Shown here: positions 1-4,176 of the stretch, piece by piece | Layout of the letters: every line of letters starts with the position of its first letter | Numbering within the stretch: position 1 is the stretch's first letter | Assembly (NCBI GenBank): GCA_013695885.1 | Contig: JACCZP010000305.1 | Location: forward strand, 1-6,523 | Length of the DNA stretch: 6,523 bases | Direction of reading: 5' to 3' | Source: Thermoleophilaceae bacterium | GTDB taxonomy: Bacteria > Actinomycetota > Thermoleophilia > Solirubrobacterales > Thermoleophilaceae | Program-made: the position numbers and the translations under genes | Notes under the pieces: model-generated | What the model was told of the DNA's origin: nothing | Database searches by the model: none | Seen by the model: the letters and a program-made list of their open reading frames with translations, nothing else

Positions 1-178
1 GGGCGTCGTGGTCGTAGTCGGGCGTGGGGGCCCAGGTGACGAAGGCGGCGATGGAGTCGGCGAGGTCCGCTTGAGCTTCGGGCCCGGCGCGCTCCAGGTA
101 GGAGCCGGCGTCTGGCCGCCGACCCGCATTCCAGGCGTCGATGAACTCGCTGAGGAGTCGGTCAGGGTCGGTGGTCAC
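1..178 (-). CDS. N-terminus of an unrecognised protein encoded immediately after an ECF sigma factor (partial)
   Basis: This open frame starts at GTG 178-176 and runs off the left edge; 59 residues are visible, beginning MTTDPDRLLSEFIDAWNAG. The start is supported by a good ribosome binding site (GAGGAG, 7 nt upstream) and by a 17-nt overlap with the end of the sigma-factor gene, which implies translational coupling. The visible part is acidic and probably helical, with an RRPDAGSYLERAGPE segment near residues 20-34. It has no signal peptide or membrane segment. This short helical pattern (RPD..SYLERA...AQADLADSI) resembles N-terminal segments of proteins encoded beside ECF sigma factors or fused to regulatory kinases, but I do not recognise the family. 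Position suggests a regulator or effector of the sigma factor, which is inference only. The functional domain probably lies outside the window. Confidence 0.7.
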   Translation of the reverse strand, partial: MTTDPDRLLSEFIDAWNAGRRPDAGSYLERAGPEAQADLADSIAAFVTWAPTPDYDHDA

Positions 179-875
179 GGAGGATCTCCTCGAGTTGCTT
201 CACGCCGCGGCTACGGCGCGCGTAGACGTTGTCTGGACTGATGTCGAGGCGCTCGGCGATCTCGTCGCCCGGGAGCCCCTCGAGGTAGGTGGGCTCGAGC
301 ACGGCGCGGTAGTTGTCGTTCTCCACCTGCGCGATCCCCCAGGCGACCAGCTCGTGCGACTCGCGCCGGCTCTCCTCCTCGGCCTCGCTCTCGGCGGCGA
401 GCGCCTCGCGCTCGAGCGAGTGGCGGGCGATCGCAGCGTCGTAGGGGCCTGACTCATCGGCGTACTCGTAGCGCTCGTCGAGGCTGCCGGCGGCGTGCTT
501 CTCGTGGCGCAGCTCGCGGCGCCCGTAGTCCATGCACGAGTTGTGCACGCACCGGTGGAGCGCCGCACGGAACTGGCCGATGGCCGACCCGCGGAAGCCC
601 GGTCCCATGGAGTTCGCACGGATGAACGCCTCGTTCGCGGCGTCGGGGAGGTCGTCGGTGGGGAGGCGCTCGCCACCGGGGAAGCGGAAGACGCCGACGA
701 GCTGCTTGATGCGGTCGAAGTTGCGGAGTACGAGGTGTTGCCAGAGCTCGAGCGTGCGGGGGAGGTCGCCGTCGGCCCGGTGCTGGTGGAAGAGCCGGAG
801 GAGCTCCTCGTCGCGGAGGTGTCGGGGTGGGGGGTCGATGGGGGAGGGTCGGGGCGGGGGTGGGGTCTCTGACAG
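162..875 (-). CDS. ECF-type RNA polymerase sigma factor (sigma-70 family), start uncertain
   Basis: A sigma-70 family factor of about 237 residues that would direct RNA polymerase to a dedicated promoter set. Numbering from a CTG at 875-873, a proline-rich leader (residues 4-17) is followed by a region-2-like part: LRDEELLRLFHQHR (20-33), LELWQHLVLRNFDRI (42-56), then DLPDAANEAFIRA (75-87) and FRAALHRCVHNSCMDYGRRE, matching the core-binding and -10-binding helices. An acidic linker follows, then a region-4 helix-turn-helix near the C-terminus (LPGDEIAERLDISPDNVYAR, then RSRGVKQLEEIL). The first ATG (608-606) would remove most of region 2, so it is not the true start. The frame is open back to the stop at 981-983 but contains no ATG, GTG or TTG upstream of 608. 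CTG (LSETPPPP, plausibly MSETPPPP) is the best candidate; ATC 908-906, behind AGGGAG, is an alternative. An undetected sequence error is also possible. The downstream gene overlaps by 17 nt. Confidence 0.85.
   Translation of the reverse strand: MSETPPPPRPSPIDPPPRHLRDEELLRLFHQHRADGDLPRTLELWQHLVLRNFDRIKQLVGVFRFPGGERLPTDDLPDAANEAFIRANSMGPGFRGSAIGQFRAALHRCVHNSCMDYGRRELRHEKHAAGSLDERYEYADESGPYDAAIARHSLEREALAAESEAEEESRRESHELVAWGIAQVENDNYRAVLEPTYLEGLPGDEIAERLDISPDNVYARRSRGVKQLEEILRDHRP
186..191 (-). promoter_or_regulatory. Ribosome binding site of the sigma-partner gene
   Basis: The minus strand reads GAGGAG, followed by a 7-nt spacer and GTG at 178-176. It lies inside the sigma-factor coding region and decides the start of the overlapping downstream gene. 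Confidence 0.65.
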
Positions 876-883
876 GGAGACCC
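863..883. repeat. Perfect inverted repeat at the sigma-factor start
   Basis: GGGTCTC (863-869) and GAGACCC (877-883) form 7-bp perfect arms around a 7-nt loop. The proposed CTG start (873-875) lies in the loop. There is no T-tract on either side, so an intrinsic terminator for the upstream toxin gene is unlikely. It could be an operator or an mRNA hairpin that controls sigma-factor translation; this is inference. Confidence 0.6.
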
Positions 884-980
884 GAGCGTCCTTACGCGTC
901 CAGGCGATCGTCGAACGCTCCCTCTCGTGACGCCCGTACGAGGCGGTCGGACGTCGAGCCGCGTCGACCGAGTGGCACCG

Positions 981-1364
981 TCAGTCCGGTGTCTCGACCA
1001 TGACGAGGTCGTCGATGATCGCGAGGTCGGACGGATCGGCGGTCAACAGCGGGACGCCGTGGACGTTGGCGGTCGCAGCGATCGCGAGATCCACCGCGCG
1101 ACGGCGCGGTTGCCCGCCACGCCGGGCGACCGCCGCGGCGAGTCGCCCCCACTCGCGGGCCACCGGCGCGTCGACGGGGAGCGGCTCGAAGGTGGCCTCG
1201 ATCACGCCGAGTCGTTGGGCACGCCGAGCCTGTTCGTCGGCATCGGCGGCGACGAGGACGCCGAAGTGAAGCTCGGCGAGCGAAGCGGCGCTGATCGCTC
1301 CCTCCCGCTCGCCGGGGCTCTGACCTCCGATCAGGATCGAGGTGTCGAGCAGGACCCGGGTCAC
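981..1364 (-). CDS. vapC: VapC-type PIN-domain toxin, module TA1
   Basis: A 127-residue PIN-domain protein, the usual length of VapC toxins, which are Mg/Mn-dependent ribonucleases that cut tRNA or rRNA and arrest growth. The acidic site is present: D7 in VLLDTSILIGG, E31 in AASLAELHFG, D92 in RAVDLAIAATA, and D110/D113 in LLTADPSDL. It starts at GTG 1364-1362, overlapping the antitoxin stop in a 4-nt GTGA. There is no separate Shine-Dalgarno sequence, so translation probably depends on reinitiation after the antitoxin. It differs clearly from the other two toxins in the window: it has TADPSDL instead of HYDxDYD and no IVDYLVAAAA. It appears intact. The target RNA cannot be deduced from sequence. 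Confidence 0.92.
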   Translation of the reverse strand: MTRVLLDTSILIGGQSPGEREGAISAASLAELHFGVLVAADADEQARRAQRLGVIEATFEPLPVDAPVAREWGRLAAAVARRGGQPRRRAVDLAIAATANVHGVPLLTADPSDLAIIDDLVMVETPD

Positions 1365-1603
1365 GTGAACGGGTCGGTCAGCTCCGCCGGGAGTCGCTCG
1401 AGGTCCTCGGCGAGGGTCTCGGGCGCCGGGGTCTCGAAGACCGCCTTCAGCGGAGCGCCGCTCACCCAGCGGCGTCTGGCGGCGGGGCCGAGTCGAGCGA
1501 CCGGCCTTCCGGCGACCGTGATGGTCAGCTCCTCGCCCGCCTCCGCGCGGCGGAGCACCTCGGCCACGTTGTTGCGTAGCTCCTTCTGGGGGATGGTGGA
1601 CAC
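1361..1603 (-). CDS. vapB: Phd/YefM-like antitoxin of TA1
   Basis: An 80-residue antitoxin. The N-terminal half (IPQKELRNNVAEVLRRAEAG, then EELTITVAGRPVARLGP) is the Phd/YefM DNA-binding and dimerisation fold, here paired with a VapC toxin as is common in actinobacteria. The C-terminal part from about residue 45, with the acidic stretch PETLAEDLERLP, should wrap and inhibit the toxin. The start is GTG 1603-1601. A TAG at 1628-1630 closes the frame upstream and there is no other start in between. No Shine-Dalgarno sequence precedes it, so the transcript may be leaderless. A perfect palindrome 13-28 bp upstream is the probable operator through which the TA complex represses its own promoter. 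Confidence 0.9.
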   Translation of the reverse strand: MSTIPQKELRNNVAEVLRRAEAGEELTITVAGRPVARLGPAARRRWVSGAPLKAVFETPAPETLAEDLERLPAELTDPFT

Positions 1604-1612
1604 GGGCTCGGA

Positions 1613-1642
1613 AAAGTAGCAGTTCTGCTACCTGGCCGTGAA
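1613..1642 (-). promoter_or_regulatory. Putative promoter of TA1
   Basis: On the minus strand TTCACG (1642-1637, 4 of 6 to the -35 consensus) is separated by 18 nt from TACTTT (1618-1613) as a -10. Transcription would begin close to the GTG at 1603, leaving almost no leader. The palindromic operator lies across the spacer and -10. Weak consensus matches make this tentative. Confidence 0.4.
1616..1631. promoter_or_regulatory. Perfect palindromic operator of TA1
   Basis: GTAGCAGTTCTGCTAC consists of 7-bp perfect arms around a TT centre. It lies 13 bp upstream of the antitoxin start and overlaps the putative -10. Position and symmetry fit the autoregulatory site of a Phd/VapB antitoxin dimer. 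Function is inferred from position. Confidence 0.65.
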
Positions 1643-1658
1643 GGCGTAGCTCATCTGA

Positions 1659-1686
1659 GGAGCCGCGTCAGCGGAGCCGCGTCACC
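1659..1686. repeat. 14-bp tandem duplication
   Basis: Two adjacent copies, GGAGCCGCGTCAGC and GGAGCCGCGTCACC, match at 13 of 14 bases. The unit is not a multiple of three, so it shifts the frame of the antitoxin relic it overlaps; on the minus strand the second copy supplies the relic's TGA. Confidence 0.7.
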
Positions 1687-1769
1687 AGCTTGACCACCAC
1701 GCTCTTCGAGTGCCCGGTGCGCTGCGCCTCGTCCTCGACGTAGGCGTAGGAGCGCTCGGAGAGGTTGCG
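1668..1769 (-). pseudogene. Relic of a ribbon-helix-helix-like antitoxin
   Basis: The minus strand encodes 33 residues beginning RNLSERSYAYVEDEAQRTGH, then SKSVVVKLV, and ends at TGA 1670-1668. The arrangement of a short beta strand, a helix, a G-x-S turn and a second helix resembles the N-terminus of CopG/FitA/VapB-type antitoxins. It is not a gene: an in-frame TGA (1772-1770) directly precedes it, it has no start codon in its N-terminal half, and a 14-bp tandem duplication alters its end. No toxin is attached. It lies between the TA2 toxin stop and the TA1 operator. The family assignment rests on pattern only, and chance similarity is possible. Confidence 0.5.
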
Positions 1770-1795
1770 TCAGGCACAACCCGGGTCGCATGTCG

Positions 1796-2248
1796 TCAGG
1801 GCAGCGAGCCCGGCGGGGCAAGCCAGGCGGACTCGAAGTCCATGACCTCGGCGAGGGTGTCGTAGTCGTGGTCGTAGTGGAGGACGGCGGCTCCGGTCTC
1901 CTGAGCGGCTGCGGCCACGAGATAGTCGACGATCGGGATTCGCGGTGCGCCCGCGGAGCGGTGGGCGAGCGCGCGCATCGAGCTTTGCGCGGCTCGGATG
2001 ACGGCCACCGTGAGCGGCGCGGTCCGCAGGGCCGAGAGGCCCTCCGCGAGAGTGTCGAAGCTGTCGCCGTCACGTGCGCTGAGGAGGATCTCGAGCCGCA
2101 CGGCAGGAGAGACGCGCAACTGGTCGTCCAGAAGCGCACGCTTCCAGGCCTCGCGGACGCTCTCGTGATGGGCGCGCGACCAGGCCGAGGTGTCGACCAC
2201 GAGCGGCAGCGCGCCCCAGGGCTCACGGCTACTCGATTCGCCAGGCAC
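1796..2248 (-). CDS. vapC: VapC-type PIN-domain toxin, module TA2
   Basis: A 150-residue PIN-domain toxin and predicted ribonuclease. The acidic residues are D19 in LVVDTSAWSRAHH, E53 in PAVRLEILLSAR, D108 in RIPIVDYLVAAAAQ, and D126/D128/D130 in VLHYDHDYDTLAEV. The C-terminus ends AWLAPPGSLP. The start GTG (2248-2246) lies inside the antitoxin gene, overlapping it by 20 nt, behind an AAGGAAAG ribosome binding site. A later GTG at residue 17 would remove the first beta strand and is unlikely. It shares the IVDYLVAAAA and LHYDxDYD signature with the TA3 toxin and is its paralog. It appears complete and active by motif. Confidence 0.92.
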   Translation of the reverse strand: MPGESSSREPWGALPLVVDTSAWSRAHHESVREAWKRALLDDQLRVSPAVRLEILLSARDGDSFDTLAEGLSALRTAPLTVAVIRAAQSSMRALAHRSAGAPRIPIVDYLVAAAAQETGAAVLHYDHDYDTLAEVMDFESAWLAPPGSLP

Positions 2249-2510
2249 GGCGCTTTCCTTCGCGCAGTGCGTCCCAGTCGATGCCCGCTGTCACCGGCTC
2301 GTCGAAGCTGCGCGCCAAGCGCTCGAGCACGGCGCGACGTTCGACCCCGGCCTGTGGGGGGCCGGCGAGATGGCGCGCGCCGGCGATCGCCAGCTCGCGT
2401 ACCTGCCGGGAACGCGACAGTCCGGAGGGCAGATGCGCTGCGGCTGCGCGCAGCGCGCGTGCGAGCTCCGGATCCTCGGTGACCTGGATGCGGGGATGGT
2501 GCGTGGGCAC
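2229..2510 (-). CDS. VapB-like antitoxin of TA2
   Basis: A 93-residue protein starting at GTG 2510-2508 (MPTHHPRIQVTEDPELARAL). I chose this start, not the GTG at 2597-2595 that adds 29 residues, because its N-terminus aligns with that of the TA3 antitoxin (MPTTRPRHTITEVGDVADAL) and both proteins are then exactly 93 residues. The N-terminal strand followed by two helices (LARALRAAAAHL; SRSRQVRELAIAGARHL) suggests a ribbon-helix-helix-like DNA-binding part. The C-terminal part (FDEPVTAGIDWDALREGKRR) should bind the toxin. No Shine-Dalgarno sequence precedes the start. An operator-like box 8-18 bp upstream is shared with TA3. The family name is not certain; its role follows from position and paired structure. 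Confidence 0.8.
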   Translation of the reverse strand: MPTHHPRIQVTEDPELARALRAAAAHLPSGLSRSRQVRELAIAGARHLAGPPQAGVERRAVLERLARSFDEPVTAGIDWDALREGKRRAWRIE

Positions 2511-2517
2511 CTGGCGG

Positions 2518-2528
2518 AGTGTGCCACT
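2518..2528. promoter_or_regulatory. Putative operator of TA2, shared with TA3
   Basis: AGTGTGCCACT is a near-palindrome (4 of 5 arm positions) located 7 bp upstream of the TA2 antitoxin GTG. It matches the TA3 box AGTGTAACACT at 9 of 11 positions. The minus-strand CACACT may serve as a -10, which would give a transcript with almost no leader. Confidence 0.55.
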
Positions 2529-2606
2529 GATGTACCACCGTCTTTGGCCTGGCGCCTGGCCGCTCCGACGGCGAGCGAGTCGGCCGAGAGGCCTCACCCG
2601 TCATAC

Positions 2607-2617
2607 GTGTGTCACAC
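2607..2617. repeat. Palindrome GTGTGTCACAC upstream of TA2
   Basis: An 11-bp perfect palindrome (5+1+5) that also contains GTGT-N-ACAC, the core of the TA3 operator. It lies in the gap between the divergent TA2 antitoxin and DUF429 relic, about 97 bp from the antitoxin start. It could be a distal operator half or belong to the divergent gene; chance is also possible for such a short motif. Confidence 0.4.
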
Positions 2618-2746
2618 CCAAGACGCACCAACACTTGAAGCCGGGGCCGCGTACACAGCTTGAGGATGAGGTTGCGCCCTTCGGTCGCGAGCCGTCGTCT
2701 GTGTGAAACGGTCCGTCGGCGAGAGCACCACACCGAGGGGGGATTG

Positions 2747-3137
2747 GTGAAGACACTGGGGATCGATCTGGCCGCGAGGCCGAAGAAGACCGCGGCGTGC
2801 ATGATCGAATGGCGGGACGGCCGAGCGACCGTGCAACGTCTCGACGCGGGTCACGGCGATCCCGTCCTGTGCCGGCTGATCGCCGAAGCCGACAGGGTGG
2901 GGATCGATGCGCCCTTCGGCTGGCCCGACGAGTTCGTAGAAGCCGTCGCGGGCCATCATGGCCTTCGACCGTGGCCCGGTGTCGACCATGCCGATGCGGA
3001 CGAGTTCCGCGCCATCCTCAGCTACCGCGAGACCGACACGCACAGCCGGTGCGGTTCGAAGCGCATACCCACCGGTGGTCGCTCTCCCGACCGTGGGCCT
3101 GACGCCTGCCATGCCGGTCCCGGGCTTGCGAGCCGCC
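2747..3137 (+). pseudogene. Broken DUF429 (predicted RNase H-like nuclease) gene
   Basis: It starts at GTG 2747-2749 behind a purine-rich site (GAGGGGGGA). The first ~98 residues are well-preserved DUF429: KTLGIDLAARPKKTAAC (D7), VGIDAPFGWPDEFVEAV (D54) and YRETD (93-97). After base 3043 the similarity moves to another frame (from 3049: VRFEAHTHRWSLS, resembling the VRExTGxWPLS segment of the family). After about 3087 it moves again (from 3093: VGLTPAMPVPGLRAA, resembling the IGVTAM segment). The second frame hits TGA at 3100-3102. DUF429 proteins are usually about 230-260 residues; this copy ends near 3137, where the TA3 toxin gene begins on the opposite strand. At least two frameshifts plus 3' truncation make it non-functional. 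Function of the family is only predicted from its RNase H fold. Confidence 0.82.
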
Positions 3138-3758
3138 TCAGCTCTCGGACAAGGGCTTCAGGGCCGCCTTGCCCGCGGCTGCGATCGCGCGATCGAGGGT
3201 GGCGACGACCTCCTCATGCACCGGGACTGCTTCCTCCCCCGAGAACTGGCCGAGACGCGCGTTGATGTCCCGCTTCAAGTTGCGTAGCGGGTTCGCCTGA
3301 GGGTCGTGAAGGGTGCCGGGGGCGGCGATCCAGCGACTGACGTACTCGAGCGTCGTGTGCTCGAGGATGTGGTCGTAGTCGCGGTCGTAGTGGAGCACCC
3401 CGAGGTCGTGCTCGTGGGCCGCCGCCGCCACGAGGTAATCGACGATGGGGCGTCGATGGAACTGGGGGGCGACGGTCGCCATGGCGAGCTGAGCGTCGCA
3501 GGCGAGGCGCCAGGTGCGCTCGGATATCTCGACGTAGGGAAGCGCCTCGGTCAGCTCCTCGAAGAGCTCCCTCATGTCCGTGAGGTTGCGACTCGAGTAG
3601 AGCGCCTCGAGCACGAACGGCCCACACGAGTAGAGGCGGTCGTGCGCCAGTCCGCTGGACCAGAGTGGTGCTACGGCCGGGTGGTCCGCGCGGGCGAACG
3701 CCGAGTTGTCAACGAGGTAACCGGTCGTCCCGCCGAGCAAGTCAGGTGTCGAGGTCAC
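3138..3758 (-). CDS. vapC: VapC-type PIN-domain toxin with C-terminal extension, module TA3
   Basis: A 206-residue PIN protein, about 55 residues longer than its paralog in TA2. The acidic residues are D17 in YLVDNSAFARADH, E51 in FVLEALYSS, D107 in RPIVDYLVAAAA, and D125/D127/D129 in VLHYDRDYDHIL. The usual DTS is DNS. The PIN fold ends near residue 151 (IAAPGTLHD). The tail (from QANPLRNLKRDINARLGQFS to the end KAALKPLSES) is helical, matches no part of the PIN domain, and lies in DNA that meets the DUF429 relic head-on. The start is GTG 3758-3756, overlapping the antitoxin by 17 nt, with only a weak GGGTGGG site upstream. The tail may be an acquired extension formed by read-through after loss of the original stop (inference). 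Catalytic residues look intact. Confidence 0.9.
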   Translation of the reverse strand: MTSTPDLLGGTTGYLVDNSAFARADHPAVAPLWSSGLAHDRLYSCGPFVLEALYSSRNLTDMRELFEELTEALPYVEISERTWRLACDAQLAMATVAPQFHRRPIVDYLVAAAAHEHDLGVLHYDRDYDHILEHTTLEYVSRWIAAPGTLHDPQANPLRNLKRDINARLGQFSGEEAVPVHEEVVATLDRAIAAAGKAALKPLSES

Positions 3759-4023
3759 GCGCCCACCCGCGCTCGCGCACCTCTCGGGCGGCGTCCGGGT
3801 CCACCGGTGCCGAAGCGGCGATACGTGCGAGCAGCCGCTCCTTCAGGGCAGCTCGCCGGGCCTCCGCTCGGGCTCGGTCGTCCGCCTCGCGGAGGAAGGT
3901 GTCGGCGCCGAGGACGATGAGTCGACGGATATCGGCCTCGCCCGCCACGCTGCGCACCTTCGCGAGGGCGTCGGCTACGTCTCCGACCTCGGTGATGGTG
4001 TGGCGCGGACGGGTGGTGGGCAT
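3742..4023 (-). CDS. VapB-like antitoxin of TA3
   Basis: A 93-residue protein from ATG 4023-4021 (MPTTRPRHTITEVGDVADAL). It is paralogous to the TA2 antitoxin: equal length and a matching N-terminal strand (PTxxPRxxxTE). The middle holds DIRRLIVLGADTFLREA and a long charged helix (DDRARAEARRAALKERLLAR); the C-terminus VDPDAAREVRERGWARDLDT is the likely toxin-binding part. No Shine-Dalgarno sequence lies before the ATG (the preceding bases are ACCGTCGCGC), and a -10-like TACACT ends 10 nt upstream, so the mRNA is probably leaderless or nearly so. The adjacent toxin and a palindromic operator support the antitoxin role; the DNA-binding fold is inferred, not recognised. Confidence 0.82.
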   Translation of the reverse strand: MPTTRPRHTITEVGDVADALAKVRSVAGEADIRRLIVLGADTFLREADDRARAEARRAALKERLLARIAASAPVDPDAAREVRERGWARDLDT

Positions 4024-4033
4024 GCGCGACGGT

Positions 4034-4044
4034 AGTGTAACACT
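4034..4044. promoter_or_regulatory. Palindromic operator and -10 of TA3
   Basis: AGTGTAACACT is a perfect 5+1+5 palindrome 10 bp upstream of the antitoxin ATG. On the minus strand its second half supplies TACACT (4039-4034), 4 of 6 to the -10 consensus. It matches the TA2 box at 9 of 11 bases. No convincing -35 is visible. Repression by the TA complex at this site is inferred. Confidence 0.6.
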
Positions 4045-4176
4045 CGGTGCTGTACCTCGGCTGGCCTCAATGGCACGCCCGAGAGATGCGCAGCCAGTGG
4101 TCCAGGGCGCGTCAGGAGCTCACAGGCCGCGCCGACTGACGCGGGGCTTGCGAAGCTAGCCAGCGGACTGCCACCC
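4045..4176. other. Divergent intergenic region between TA3 and recC
   Basis: About 130 bp between the TA3 operator and the recC start. It must carry the recC promoter unless recC is read from further left. I see no strong -35/-10 pair and no clear ribosome binding site just before the recC ATG (AGCGGACTGCCACCC). No terminator-like hairpin with a T-tract is visible. Confidence 0.4.

Noticed and set aside
1..30. Similarity of GTGGTCGTAGTCG at the left edge to the LHYDxDYD coding stretches of the PIN toxins
   Set aside because: It reflects a short D/Y/H-rich peptide (PDYDHDA) in the partner gene. No other PIN motif is present, so it is a composition coincidence.
863..883. Intrinsic terminator after the TA1 toxin gene
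   Set aside because: The stem is strong but is followed on the minus strand by C-rich sequence with no T-tract.
892..1152. 86-codon minus-strand open frame between TA1 and the sigma gene
   Set aside because: It lies mostly inside the TA1 toxin gene in another frame, and its composition is arginine-rich shadow-like.
927..1619. 230-codon plus-strand open frame opposite TA1
   Set aside because: It is an antisense shadow of the toxin and antitoxin genes with no recognisable domain.
2511..2597. Upstream GTG giving the TA2 antitoxin 29 more residues
   Set aside because: The extra segment is basic and unlike the TA3 antitoxin, and it would place the shared operator box inside the coding region.
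1651..2802. 383-codon minus-strand open frame
   Set aside because: It covers the TA2 module in another frame, with arginine/serine/proline-rich composition and no motifs. The TA2 genes explain this DNA.
3138..3265. Continuation of the DUF429 frame past 3137 on the plus strand
   Set aside because: The predicted residues are arginine/proline-rich with no DUF429 resemblance, and the opposite strand is the toxin gene.
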